NCBI GenBank assembly: GCA_028023455.1
Contig: JAQFVV010000012.1
Location: 7,536,499-7,600,498 of the forward strand
DNA length: 64,000 bases
Origin: Epiperipatus broadwayi
Taxonomy: Eukaryota; Onychophora; Udeonychophora; Euonychophora; Peripatidae
Direction of reading: 5' to 3'
Shown: positions 23,290 to 34,689 of the stretch, one piece after another
Layout of the letters: each line of letters opens with the position of its first letter
How positions within the stretch are numbered: the first letter of the stretch is position 1
The notes under the pieces: generated by a model
Seen by the model: only the letters and a program-made list of their open reading frames with translations
Told to the model about the DNA's origin: nothing
Database searches by the model: none
Position numbers and translations under genes: made by a program

Positions 23290-26200
23290 CATATTATTTA
23301 TTTATAAGTAAATGAAAAAAGTTCATTTGAATAACTTAACTATTACAATTTATTTTAAATAGTTTTATTATGTTAATGCTTAATTGTCCTGTTGCTTTTG
23401 TGCAGTGGAAAAATATTATATTTAAGAACTAATTATTTTCACTTTGAAGCCCAAATTTTAAAACTTCCAGTATTGTAATGCCACACGATCTGGACAATGA
23501 ATCATTCATTTATTTTTATTAGTACTAAATGTTTTTTTTAATCATTTGAATATTTCAAAATTATGCATGTTCAAAAGAATTAATCAATTATTTATAAATA
23601 AATAATTTCAGTTGAATATTTCAGATATTTCAAGGTTGTACTTCTGATTGCTCTAATTAACTATACTTTTTAATTAATCATGATAATAATGAATTGTGTT
23701 TACTAAAATATTTCATTTCATACACTGATTGTTAAAAATTTTGATTTTGAGTTTTTTTTTTTTATTAATGCAATATTTAATTACGTATTTGTTTTTATTA
23801 ACTAGATTTTTCTGGGCAATGTTTTTTTTTTTTGTAGAAATAAATAAAAAAACGGTATTAGGTTAAACAAAATCAATAATTTGATGTTATGAGTTTGAAT
23901 TCTCTCAAGTTAAATGAATTGTGAGATTTTAAACACAATGAAAATAATTGTGGATAGAATTTTTTTTTCAGATGCTTAATTATGTAATAAGTCATATATG
24001 CATACATAATTTGTAAAAATAAGATTTTATTATGAAAACTTTGCTTTGTTGAATATATATTAGAATTTAAGTTTTTGGTAATACTTATAAGCAAAATAAT
24101 GCTTAATTCAGATACATTTGATAATTTAAAGTAAGGATATGATCAGAGCAAATTTGGATATATATATATTAATTTTTTTTTCGGAACAAAAATATATATA
24201 TTAATTTTAGTCTTCAGAATATTACTGTTACTGATACATTTTAACAGAAGAGCCAGTGAAAATATGCAGCATCTATAAAAAAAAAGTATTTTTATATTGC
24301 AAATCTTATACAAATCGTAAAGAAAAAAGAAATATTTATTTTAAGAAGTCAAAGTATCCTCAGTGGTTTTATTTTATTAAAATGGCTTTTTGACAAATCC
24401 TAATAAATTTTTAAATTAAATTTTCAACTTTTTATTTTATTCATTAAATTTTTATTCTGAAATATATTCATCCAATTTTTATTGCATTTTTTAGAAGTAT
24501 GCATTTACAAATGAAAACTATTCTTAAAAATAATATTAACACTTACGTTGTACTATCTCTGGTAGTTTTAATTGTTTTCACTGGAAGTAAGATTTAAGTG
24601 TTAAATTTATTATTAAACTATTATTATTTATCAAAATATAATAAATCTATTTCATTTGATAGATATTTTTTGTTTAGAAGTAAATTCTAAAAAATTACAT
24701 TGATAAAATTATATCACGATCAAAACAAAAGCACTATTTCATTATTCAACTGTCAGGAAGGATTAGATTTTTTTCAGAAACAAACAAAAAATATTTTATT
24801 TGACATTTGATTTTAAAATTGAATGAGCAAGTGTCAATATCTAATAAATCTATCAACTTATGCTTTAAAAGTTTAAATTTTTTAAATAATTTTTATAGAA
24901 TTGGACAATCACTGATTATACATATCAACAAATATTTTGTAACCATCTTCCCTGCAATTTAACTTGTTCAAAAATAGAATGTTTTATTTTTAACAAAGTT
25001 AAAGGCATGCCAAGGGATAATAGTAATTAATGAATGTGAAGTTTAGAAGTGATTCAATTTGCTGAATTTTCAGATATCTTGATATTTAGATTTCTTTTTT
25101 GGAATTAAAATATGAATAAAATAGAAATAAAATTATTTTAAAAAAAGTTATTGATTTTTTTTGGTGGCAAATTGACATTCATCTGAATTGCTTTGGGTAG
25201 AAAATTAAAATGGTTAAACTTCGCAAATATAGAAAAAATAAACTGAAATACTCAATCAGAATAATGACATTTTTATCTTTTACAATTACCAATAAAAGTA
25301 TTTAGTGAATGAAATACAATTTGTTTTATCTCCATTTTGCAAATCCTAAATGAATTGTTATTAAGTCACCATAAAACAATGGAAGGCTATTTTAAAATTT
25401 CATTTATAATAATTAAAAAATGAAAATATTTAACTTCCTGTTTTGCCATTTTACATTAATCTTGACTTGTCTTTTTAAAAATAAATATTTTCAAATAAAA
25501 TCTGCATATAGTGATAAAATATTTTTGTCCTAAAATAAATATGTTATACATATTTGGCAAAGTAATCAAAATTTATAAATAAACTATGCAAAATATACTG
25601 TTTTTCTTTTTGAAGCCAAACAAAAGATGTCAGGATCTCAGAACAAAAAACCACTCATCAGTAGCATTTTCTGCTTCTCAATACAATACTGTAATCTTTA
25701 AATTTTTTTTTTTTTGAATTTGTAAATGAATATATATTTTAGATCCAGTTTTTATCCTCAAATGCAAAGTTTAGAAAACAAATGCTACAGGTAGTTACAA
25801 GGAAATGAGAGTGATTTAAGTACCAATAGACTGAATTGCAAAAATGCTGCTATGATGAAAATGATTAAAAATATGGTTGTTGCTATATACTTCTAAAAGG
25901 GCTAACATTTTAAGAAAAATTGAATAAATTGTTTAATAATTTATTCAGTAATAATTTTAATTTTTGAAAATTTTTTAATGTATAGCATTTTAAAATATAA
26001 GAAATAAGAATGCGTGCATAACAAGCTTTATATAACTGTCCAATATAGCCCTCTGAAAAATTTATTAAATTGGTTTTCAGTTAAGTAAAAATTTTTTAAG
26101 AAATGTCTGATTGGCAAATTAAATGTATATATATATCACTGCCTCGAGAAAAATTGGGTGAGAGATGTCAAACTGATAAATTGTGCTATATAAAAAAGAA

Positions 26201-26340
26201 ATAATTATACAAAGACATATTTAACTTTAGTACATATATATTAATAAATCAGTGTCATGATTAAATGTGAAGTATATAAAACTTATTTGTAGGTAATTTT
26301 ATATTTTTTGCCTTTTATCCTTCACACCATATTTTAATCG
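23290..26340. other. A+T-rich DNA, no gene seen
   Basis: No coding region supported. The segment 25465-25690 belongs to a dispersed repeat listed separately; a short repeated block (ATATATATATTAATTTT) recurs at 24160-24206. Confidence 0.5.
25465..25690 (+). repeat. Dispersed repeat I, copy 1
   Basis: Homologous in the same orientation to 42098-42320: both share GACTTGTCTTTTTAAAA, TTTTCAAATAAAATCT, a CTAAAATAAAT/TTAAAATAAAT block and a terminal CTTTTTGAAG/CTTTTGAAG block, with a regular pattern of substitutions. No terminal structure or coding potential identified. Confidence 0.6.
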
Positions 26341-26348
26341 GTATTGTT

Positions 26349-26605
26349 ACCACTATCCTATTAGGCATGATTGGTGTTAAACCACTAAACATCACATGAT
26401 CACCATCTCTTATGTTAGCATATAACCGTTATTAAACAGGCAAAACTTTCCATACAGTAGTGCCACCCTGTGCCAACCAGAGTGAACAATGGCATTACTG
26501 TATGGAAAGTTTTTCCTGTTTAATAACGGTTATGTGCTAGCATAAGAGATGGTGATCATGTGATGTTTAGTGGTTTAACACCAATCCTGCCTAATAGGAT
26601 AGTGG
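26349..26605. repeat. Head-to-head palindrome of repeat family A
   Basis: Arms 26349-26465 and 26490-26605 are inverted copies with only a few differences over ~117 bases, separated by about 24 bases (the left arm contains CATCACATGATCACCATC, the right arm GATGGTGATCATGTGATG). The arm sequence is the 5' part of the family-A repeat. The outer repeat GCAAAACTTTCCATACAG at 26440 also has an inverted partner at 26950-26970. The unit therefore ends in copies pointing both ways. Confidence 0.9.
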
Positions 26606-26990
26606 TGGCTATGGTTGTTAAAGAGCCATAGACACCAAAATGTATGGGTGCTAAACTGAGTTCAGATCCATATGACTATATAAGCTATTGAGCTTAGATT
26701 GAAAATATTGTATTTTCAATTTCATTCTCATAGTTTTGTAGTTAAGTAGAGATAAAAGGTGGCTGCTGGAGGGTTGCATTAGATCCTAAGATCTAGGTGC
26801 AGTGCTCTCAGATACAAGGCTTTTCACTGATGAAGGCCACAAGCCAGAAACTAGTCTGGGGATATTGGATGAGTAGGCACTAAATAGGGATTTTATGCAC
26901 AAGCTTTCTGGCATCCATTGATTACTCTGGTTGGCACAGGGTGGCACTACTGTATGGAAAGTTTTGCCTTTTTAAAAAGAATGAATACCT
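26488..26990 (+). mobile_element. Hammerhead repeat family A, most complete copy
   Basis: About 500 bp, bounded at both ends by direct copies of a TGTATGGAAAGTTTT segment (26499 and 26959), 460 bp apart, as expected for tandem or terminally repeated non-autonomous retroelements. Between them are GATAAAAGGTGGCTGCTGGA and a hammerhead-ribozyme-like core at 26820-26863. Related copies occur at 48112-48380 (minus), 55240-55735 (plus) and 17255-17350 (fragment). No ORF. Hammerheads in terminal repeats are known in Penelope-like elements and in retrozymes, so this is probably a non-autonomous member of one of those groups. Confidence 0.65.
26820..26863 (+). ncRNA. Hammerhead-ribozyme-like motif (family A)
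   Basis: CTGATGA core at 26827-26833, then stem II GGC/GCC closed by loop CACAA with an A-A mismatch next to the core, GAAA at 26847-26850, a two-base-pair stem III (AC/GT around a TA loop) and the cleavage triplet GTC ending at 26856. Stem I pairs CTTTTCA upstream with TGGGGAT downstream, using several G-T wobbles; the 48.2-kb copy has the better stem, TCCTCA/TGGGGA. All conserved hammerhead core positions (CUGAUGA, GAAA, UH) are present. The weak stems make activity as a monomer doubtful; minimal-stem-III hammerheads often work as dimers. Confidence 0.65.
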
Positions 26991-27390
26991 AAAGATTTTC
27001 ATATTAACTTTTTTGAAATTTCTGTTTTATGTTTTTATGCAATAAAAACAGTAAAATGTGTTTGTCAATTGATATGAAAAACTGTGAATCTAAAAATAAT
27101 TTTTAAAAAATTAAGTAAATGAAATTAATCTTAATAAGGTGCAGAAATGTGGGAAATTTTTGTGTACCATTAGATTATGATCCATAAAATACAATATTTT
27201 GATTCTGTGAGAAATACTGTCACACACATATTTTATATTATAGTATTTAATTTGTTTAAAATGTTTTCACTCTAAATTTACAGGAATATTTTAAATTTCA
27301 AATTAAGCAGTTTTTAACTTGTTAGCTATGAACTTTTCTGTAGTGTTGCTTTTTCACCAGGTGGTGTTCTAGCACATTTTTCAAATGAAA

Positions 27391-27654
27391 GAATAATCAA
27401 TAAGAAATTAAATCGTTATATATATAGTGAATATATTTATTTGTATAAATATCATTATAAAATTAGTATAGTATAAAAAGACATGATAGAAAGTAATGAA
27501 ATGAATGAAATAAAAGAGTAAATGTAATTTAGACCTATTATCTATCTATATAAGAAAGTTATGCCTCATGTAAATTTATTATTCCTTTATAATTATCTTT
27601 ATACAAATAAATATTTTCTTTGTGTATTGTAATTTAATTTCTTATTGATTATTC
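27391..27654. mobile_element. MITE with long subterminal inverted repeats
   Basis: Ends GAATAATCAATAAGAAATTA (27391) and its inverse at 27635-27654 are identical over at least 20 bases, and a second inverted pair lies inside (ATTTATTTGTATAAA near 27436 and TTTATACAAATAAAT near 27599). The whole 264-bp unit can fold back on itself around a 140-bp centre. No clear target duplication; superfamily unknown. Confidence 0.75.
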
Positions 27655-27659
27655 TTGCA

Positions 27660-28685
27660 GTTTGAAAATGTGGTAGATTTTCACCCATTACAAGGACGAG
27701 ACTATAGTAGAGAACATATTATACCAACAATATTTTTTTTTATATTACACTTTAAGTTAAAACATTCAGTCATTATTATGTAAAGGAATCTTAGCTGCTC
27801 AGTATTATTACTGCTTCATATTAAAGAAATTATCTAGAAAGCAATAATAAAATACAAGTGACCAAAGTCAAGTTTGTTCTTATTACACGAAGTCATGTGG
27901 AACTATCTGAAATTAATAAATTGATATTCAGAGACTATTCAATGAGCGATTAGTTTTCGACTGAACGTGCAATTATACATATACTATGGAACCAGATACA
28001 CTAACCAAAGAAAAATGTAAATAAACAAACAAAAATGTACATAAACAAATAAAAAACCATTAAAATTTGCAAAGTTTATGATATTCAGCAACCATTTTCC
28101 TTCTTTGACCACCATACACAATCACATTAAAAAAATGAATGTACAATTCGTAAATAAATGTTATAATATGCCAGGAGCCCTTTTCTCTTTTCACAGTGCC
28201 TTGCACAATTATATAATATATTAATAAAATTTATTTGGTTTGTGTTGAAAGCATATACATTTTACTCCTTTTTACTTTTTCCACATTTGATGTACATAAT
28301 AAAATATTTTTTAAGGGTATTTGGCAAATGTTTTACAAAATTTTAGAACATATTTAAAGGTAATACTGTTTTAAAAATATTAAAATAATTAGAGAGATCA
28401 TATTTCTTGATAAAGAGACTTGTCTATTATATTTCTATAAGAGAACAAAGTTATTGATAAAAAAAAGTATAGAGCACCAGTCATTTTGTTATTTATTTTA
28501 AAAATAAAAATACACTTGGTTAGTTTTTTTCCTTATTCTTATTCCACCACTAAATGCATGAGTGAATGCACACTGTGATACATATATAAATTATCACCAA
28601 TAATTTTTGTATATTATTTTTAAAATTTTATATGTGCATAGTACAACATATCAATCGGTCACCTTTCAATTAACAGCAACTTCTT
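27660..28685. other. A+T-rich DNA, no gene seen
   Basis: Nothing supported. Immediately precedes the RTE-type LINE. Confidence 0.55.
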
Positions 28686-28689
28686 TTTT

Positions 28690-31470
28690 GCAGTCTTTTA
28701 TTTAGGTACTTACAATTGCAGTTCACTTTCAAATGAAGGAAGATTGCAAGAATTAGAAGAACTGCCACATATTAAATGGGATATTATTGGACTTTGTGAA
28801 GTTAGAAGAAAGGCTGAAGAGACAATTGATTTAAAAAGTAGACATGTACTGTATTACAAAGGAGCAAACATTGCAAATACAAGTGGAGTAGGATTCATTA
28901 TAAATAAAAAGTGGAAGAACAATATTATTGAGATTGATGGTATATCTGACAGAGTGACAAGATTAGTTATTTAATTTAATAGCTGATACCAAATGCAGAT
29001 AATTCAGGTTTATGCCCCATCAAGTTCTCATTGGGATGAAGAAGTAGAGGATTTTTATATTGATATATAAAAAGCTTTTGATCAGACCAAATAATATTTT
29101 TAAATTGTCACGTGAGACTTTAATGTTAGAATTTAAACAATTGAAAGATGAACATGCTATAGGTAAATTTATTATGGTGATAGAAATGAGAGAGGGTAGT
29201 GGAGTTTTGCAGATAAATTTATATTATACTTTTTTTTTTTTAAAGAAAAATGTTAAACACAAACGTACATAGAAACATCCGAATGAGGATACAGCAGAAT
29301 TGGATTATATTTTGACTAACAGAAAATATGTATTTCAAGATTGTACTGTTTTTAATAAATTCAACACAAGAAATGATCATCGATTAGTAATATGTAGGAT
29401 ACATGTTAATGGAAAACTAGAGAGTAAAAAAAAACCCCCAATATTCACAGTTGATATTACTAATTTTCAGAAACATTCCAATGAATTTAAATTAGAACTT
29501 GCAAATCGTATTCAAATATTAACAGATTTTGATCATGATTCAGATTTGAATGAATTCAATAGAAAGATAACTAACTGCTAATCTTTAAAAAACTACAACA
29601 AAGGTAGCTGGTAGAAAAAAGCAACAATTTTCTAATAAAATTTCTTCTGAAATGACAATTTATGAGGCAAAGAAGGAATATGAAAATATATAAAAATGAT
29701 TGCATTAAGAAGGATTGAATATCTCAAATTTTGTAAAGTGATCGAAAAAGAGTTTATAATGATATAAGAAAGTATAATTGTGAACTAGAAAGGAAAGCTA
29801 TAGAAGAAAATAAAAGTACTAAGAGTGTAAAATAACATCTTGGTATTGGTAGGAAACTTATTTCTACAACAAGTAAAAAAGATGGGACTATTACTTAACA
29901 GAGAGTTGACATCATGAAATGTGTAGAAGAGTTTTATCAATAATTATATAGCAATAAAAGAACAAGGAAAAGTACCATCAAATCTTTTGAAACACCCAGG
30001 ATTTTAAATTAAGAAGTGAAACATGCAATTAAATGTATGAAGATGGGAAAAGTTCCAAATAATGATGGAGTTATAATCGATATCTTAAAAGGAGCAGGTG
30101 AAGAAATAGAATTTTTTTGGGCAAAATTATATACCAAAACTTTAAATAATAAAGTTGTGCCAGATCGTTGGAAAAGTGCAGTATTAATATTAATATTTTA
30201 AAAAGGTGATAAAGAAGATATTAGAAATTACAGATCTATTAGTCTTTTATCAGTTATATACAAAATTTTTACCCACAATAATTACAACTTATCTTCAGCA
30301 AACTTCGGATTTTAATCAACCAAAAGAACATGCTTGATTTAAAAGTGGGTTTAGTATAGTGGCTCACATCCAAGTATTGAGAGAAGTTATAGAATGGACC
30401 AATGAATATAAATTGCCATTATGCTTCGATTTGTAGATCATGAAAAATCATTTGCTTCTATAAGCATGTCTCCAGTGATTAAAGCATTAGATCACCAGGA
30501 TATAGATCCAAGATATTGTCATATTCTGAAAAATATTTATAAAAATGCAACAGCACCAATTAAATTACATAATGACATAAAAAAAAATAAACATTGAGAT
30601 AGGTGTATGCCAGCGTGACTTCATATCTCCAAAACATTTTACAGCGGTTTTGCAAGACATAAATGGGGAAGCTAAAGGAATAAAAGTAAATGGAGATTAT
30701 TTAAGTTGTCTATATTTTGCAGATAATACTAGTTGTTTTTGCAAATAATGCTTTAGAGTTTCAGGAAATGTTGCAAGAGTTATCAGATGAAAGTAAGAAA
30801 ATAGGATTAAAAATCAATGTTAAAAAGACTAAGGCAATATTCAATTGATTTCCTCAAAAGATGGAAATAAAGATTGATAATGATGAGTTAGAAGAAGTTA
30901 ACAACTACAGGTACCTTGGTCAAATTATTGTATAGATTGAAATATAATGGATGAAATTAATCATAGAATTACACTTGGTTGGAATGCAAATTTTGATAGA
31001 AATAACCTAATATTATTTTTTTGTAAAGGAAGGTTTTTAATAAATGTGTTTTACCATTTCTTACTTATGGATCTGAGACTTGGACACTTAACAGAAGAGT
31101 AATACAGACTTCTGACTACTCAATGAAGTATGGAGAGATGCATATTAGAAATAACAAAAAGGGATAGAAAATGAAATACATTGGTGAGAGAACAAACAGA
31201 TGTTATTGATATCATTAAAATAATTAAGTTGGGGTGGACATTTTTAGAAGAGACGATAATAGATAGACAGTTGAAATCTTAAATTGAACTTCAAGAGATT
31301 GTAAAAGACCTAGAAAAAGACTGCATTTAAGATGATGGATGAAATAAGGAAGTATTCTGCAGTGATATGGAAAAAAAAGACTAGAGATCGGAGAAGTTGA
31401 ATTGAACTTGGAGAGACCTTCATCCTGAAGTAGATCGATGTTGATTGAAAATGATGATGATGATGAGTAT
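28690..31470 (+). pseudogene. Decayed RTE-type non-LTR retrotransposon (endonuclease-reverse transcriptase)
   Basis: The N-terminal apurinic-like endonuclease is readable: LGTYNCSSLSNEGRLQELEE, then IIGLCEVRRKAEE with the catalytic Glu, GVGFIINKKWKNN and, after in-frame stops near 28973-28990, IIQVYAPSSSHWDEEVEDFY. A later block, LDYILTNRKYVFQDC..RNDHRLV (about 29300-29395), is the end of the nuclease, with its conserved Asp-His. The central endonuclease part (about 29070-29230) is scrambled. RT motifs follow in shifting frames: 'RFVDHEKSFASI' (motif A, about 30427-30465), 'GVCQRDFISPKHFTAVLQDI' (motif B, about 30604), and 'LYFADNTSC' (motif C, catalytic Asp changed to Asn). The C-terminal NHRI and HPEVDR blocks end in a (GATGAT)n tail near 31460, typical of RTE 3' ends. 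Many stops and frameshifts make it non-functional. Confidence 0.85.
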
Positions 31471-31484
31471 ACATATAACAAAGT

Positions 31485-31606
31485 GTTTCTTATATATATA
31501 TATGTGTGCATGTTGAAAAGTATTGTACACTTGCAGTTCAATAAACAATATATTTTCTATTTCAAATAATGTTTATCAACAAAACGTGAGCTATTATATG
31601 CTATAT
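31485..31606 (+). repeat. Dispersed repeat H, copy 1
   Basis: Matches 43163-43285 in the same orientation: TGCATGTTGAAAAGTATTGT here and TGCATGTTGAAAAATACTAT there, later TCAACAAAACGTGAGCTAT against TCAATAAAATGTGAGCTAT. Both copies follow a TA tract. Directly downstream of the RTE tail here, but the other copy has no RTE beside it, so it is an independent family. Confidence 0.65.
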
Positions 31607-31689
31607 ACTTTTAAATGTAAGGGTGGCTTGCTACAAAATATAGCGTAATTCACGTTTCACTGTATATGCATGTCAGATATATAAATATA

Positions 31690-32020
31690 GGGCATTTGAA
31701 TTCAGACTTTCAAGCACCCTTCAACTATCCATACCATCTCATACCACTGATACACATGACCACATACATGTCTAAAAGATAATCACCAATATCAGTATTT
31801 CATGCTAAACCAGCACTCACCAGTTGGTCCAGATTATCATCTCCCACACACATATATATATATAATCAGTGCTCAGTTTATATTAAGATAGCAAATCTTC
31901 ATACTTTAATGGACAGGCTTCAATTCACTCCAACCTCCATCCAACTCTTCAGCCATCCTGACCATTGAAAATCTGATGATGGAAAGCCCAAATCCCATGC
32001 TGATGCCAATATTATTGTCA
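31690..32020 (-). mobile_element. Hammerhead repeat family B, single copy
   Basis: The minus strand shows the tRNA-B-box-like end (GAAAGTCTGAATTCAAATG) at the left, then the GTATCAGTGGTATGAGATGG region, then a hammerhead-like core (31786-31827), a TA tract, and a tail including GGATGGCTGAAGAG also seen at 33.6-33.8 kb. Related copies: 33431-34025 (palindromic pair), 49900-50030 (decayed) and 2425-2545 (truncated). Non-coding. Confidence 0.65.
31786..31827 (-). ncRNA. Hammerhead-ribozyme-like motif (family B), core mutated
   Basis: Same layout as the 33.6-kb copy, with CCAA/TTGG stem I, stem II GTGCTG/TAGCAT (two G-T pairs) and GAAA, but the core reads CTGGTGA instead of CTGATGA. The conserved A6 is changed to G, so this copy is predicted inactive. 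Confidence 0.6.
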
Positions 32021-32029
32021 GATATATGC

Positions 32030-33425
32030 TGTTTTTGATAGAGATCTGTTGATTTTATATTTTCATCTGATTAAAGATACTTTAATCAAGGGATAAGAAA
32101 ATTTTAAATTACCATCATTGGCAATTGGCTCCTCTCATGCTTAACAATTTATTATAATAATTTTAATATTTATGAATACTTACATATGTGAATGTGTTTT
32201 GTCTATACTTTTATATGTGACAATTGTTATATAAACATTTGTATGAATATCTATATATGTATTTTAATAGTTTGACTTAATTAAGATATTTTCTGGGTAC
32301 ATAAAATGGAGTTTATTTTGCTCGTATATTTTTTACGAAAATTTATATTCTTTACAAAACTATCCCCAAACTTATTCTTTATCTGGGAGAATGTTTGTTC
32401 CTAAATGGAATGAATTAAAAATTGAACTTATGTAATAATTTTATTTATTTGCTTAAAAAATAATTTTGCGCAATATTAAAGACTAATGACAACTCGCAAA
32501 GTGAATCAATGGTAAATTGCTAAAAAAAGAAAGACAATATTTTTCAGGCAATAACTTTACTTGATAGTTATATATAATATTATTTTAATATAATAATAAT
32601 TGCCATTAACACTGTTATTTTTAATTTTAAGCCAGTTTTTTTTTTTACCATTTATTTATTGGTTTATGCAATAGATTAAATAATGCTGTAAATAACTTCT
32701 AATCGATATCATTTTTTAAATCTAAAAAAAGAATGTCGACTTCTCTTTTAAAATTACTAGACTTTGAAGAATGATGCATTCCTCTGTATAGTAGGGATTG
32801 CTAGATACTTATCAGTCTAAGCAACGCCTTTTCTTTTCACTTTCTAATCCTTTAGTCTTTCTTTACTACTGACTTAGAAACCCAAAAGCTCCATATCAAC
32901 TCACCTCTGTAACCTTATCTTTTCGAGATGGATAATTACCAAACCATTAGAGCTAGGTTTATTATAGCAGATCTTTATAATCGGTACGATTTTTGATACT
33001 TCTTTAACTGCGATGGCAGACTGTAGGCATTATTTATTACCGTAATTTGCCATAATGCACGTCTCTTCAAGGTGTTGCTGTCTTTGATGCCAGAATTTGA
33101 CTTTGATTTTATACCAACATTTCCATACTGTTATTTTCGCGTTACAGCTAGAAAAGATTTGTTTTTCTTAATTCTTGTTATTTAAAATCTTTTTTTTTTT
33201 TTAGTCGGATAAAATAAATAACTATTTTTGAAAGAAAACTTTAGCAAAAACAGTATTCAAATCATGCATTTTCATTATATATATATATAGTTTTATATAA
33301 CATAAAAAATAAGTTTAATGAAACACTTTTAACTTAACTACTTAAAATAGATATCTGTCTACCGTAACTTAGATATTTTAAATCACAACTAGGAACATTA
33401 AATACAAGTATAGTATATATATACT
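32030..33425. other. Gene-free interval, partly more complex sequence
   Basis: A+T-rich on the left. From about 32700 to 33170 the sequence is less repetitive and has scattered CpGs, but no frame, splice-bounded exon or known repeat was recognised. Confidence 0.45.
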
Positions 33426-33545
33426 TTTAAGCTAGATATAATTAGAGGGATTTGAACCCAGACTTTTAATCTCTCTTCAGTCATCTACCCCATCTTATAT
33501 AACCGATACACACGATCACGTACATGCGAAAAAGATAAATGATCT

Positions 33546-33587
33546 CCAATATTCGTATTTCGTGCTGAACCAGCACTCATCAGTTGG
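33546..33587 (-). ncRNA. Hammerhead-ribozyme-like motif (family B), intact core
   Basis: On the minus strand: CCAA, then CTGATGA (33583-33577), a perfect six-pair stem II GTGCTG/CAGCAC closed by GTT, GAAA, a short stem III (AT/AT around ACGA) and ATA as the cleavage triplet, then TTGG pairing with the opening CCAA as stem I. Every conserved core position is present. The best hammerhead candidate in the window by stem II quality. Confidence 0.75.
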
Positions 33588-33870
33588 TCCGGACCACCAT
33601 GTCCCACACAAATCTTCAAACTTTAATGGTCAGGCTTCAATCTTCTTCAATCTCCAATTCTTCAGCCATCCATGTGGTTGAAAATCTAATGATAACATGT
33701 ACAATATGTATGAAAACAAAATTGGCAAACAAAGGCTTTGATATGGCAATGATATGGATGGCTGGAGAGTGCAGAAGATTGAAGTCTGTCTACTAGAATT
33801 TGAGGAATTGTTATCTTAATATAAACCGACCATTGATTATATATGTGTGTGTGGGAGATGATGATTTGCA

Positions 33871-33912
33871 CTAACTGATGAGTGCTGGTTCAGCATGAAA
33901 TACGTATATTGG
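33871..33912 (+). ncRNA. Hammerhead-ribozyme-like motif (family B), intact core
   Basis: CTGATGA at 33875-33881, stem II GTGCTG (33882-33887) with CAGCAT (33891-33896) across loop GTT, GAAA at 33897-33900, two-pair stem III around loop ACGT, and predicted cleavage after A33908. Stem I pairs CTAA with TTGG; beyond a small internal loop ATGAT (about 33858-33865) can pair with ATCAT (33914-33918), giving the outer stem and loop seen in natural type I ribozymes. Confidence 0.75.
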
Positions 33913-34394
33913 AGATCATTTATCTTTATTGCATGTATGTGGACATGTGTATCAGTTATATAAGATGGAGTGGATGACTGATGGGAGCTTGAAAGTCTGG
34001 GTTCAAATTTCCTCTAATTACAAATAAAAACGTTGTCATGAGATGTTTTACCTTAATGAAAGTGGCAGGGGGAGGGGAGTTTATTTAGTCAATTAATTGG
34101 AACTCTTGCATTCTGCATTTTACTTTGGTGTTTTAATATTTCATCTTCAAATAACTGATTATACAACAAACAAATATAGTAAATTCTGTATGCTGTGGTT
34201 AAGTTTGTATTATTTTGATTAGTAAGAAATCTTGTTATGCAGTTTCTATAAAAATATTTTTTTGTATTTTCAGCATTTACGAACAATTGCAGTTGATTTT
34301 TTTTTTTTTTTAATTTTAAACTTTACTTAAATTTTTCAAATATTAACAACTGTTACTAATAACACATAAATATGCAACATAGATTAGTAGATTA

Positions 34395-34528
34395 CATGTT
34401 TTGAATGGTATTATTCTGCACTCTTCTTTAGATGTTGCTAGCCTGGCTGGTGACAATACTAGCATAAGAGCCAAACTTACACTTTTAGATTTTTGCATAT
34501 CAAATTTTAAGGCAACACTAATCAACTG
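34395..34528 (-). repeat. SINE-like repeat C, minus-strand copy
   Basis: On the minus strand: an A-box-like start (CAGTTGATTAGTGTTGCC), a B-box-like AAGTTTGGCTC, then a body GCTAGTATTGTCACCAGCCAG and an end AACATCTAAAGAAGAG. It abuts an opposite-strand copy directly to the right. Confidence 0.6.
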
Positions 34529-34680
34529 ACAAGTGTGCAGTTGGTTAGTACATTGTCTTGAAATTCAATATTCAAGAACCTAAGGTATAAGTTTGATTTC
34601 TATGTTAGTATTGTCACTGTCAGGCCAGAAGTACCTGAAGAAGAGCAGAAAATCATATCACTCGGATTGTTGTGTAATAT
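34529..34680 (+). repeat. SINE-like repeat C, plus-strand copy
   Basis: tRNA-like head with CAGTTGGTTAGTACATTGTC (A-box-like) and AAGTTTGATTTC (B-box-like), then TAGTATTGTCACTGTCAGGC and CTGAAGAAGAGCAGAAAA. Same family as the outer parts of the foldback at 59.86-60.82 kb. Head-to-head arrangement with 34395-34528. Confidence 0.6.
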
Positions 34681-34689
34681 ACTAACCTG

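Larger units (their letters stand above)
33431..34025. mobile_element. Head-to-head palindromic pair of hammerhead repeat B
   Basis: Left arm (33431-33670, minus orientation) and right arm (33758-34025, plus orientation) are inverted copies. The outer ends read AATTAGAGGGATTTGAACCC and its inverse GGGTTCAAATTTCCTCTAATT; inner parts pair GCTTCAATCTTCTTCAATCTCC with AGAAGATTGAAG-type sequence. Each arm holds its own hammerhead-like core, one per strand. The GGTTCAAATCC end resembles a tRNA B box, hinting at RNA polymerase III ancestry. The frames at 33584-33871 are chance. Confidence 0.8.
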
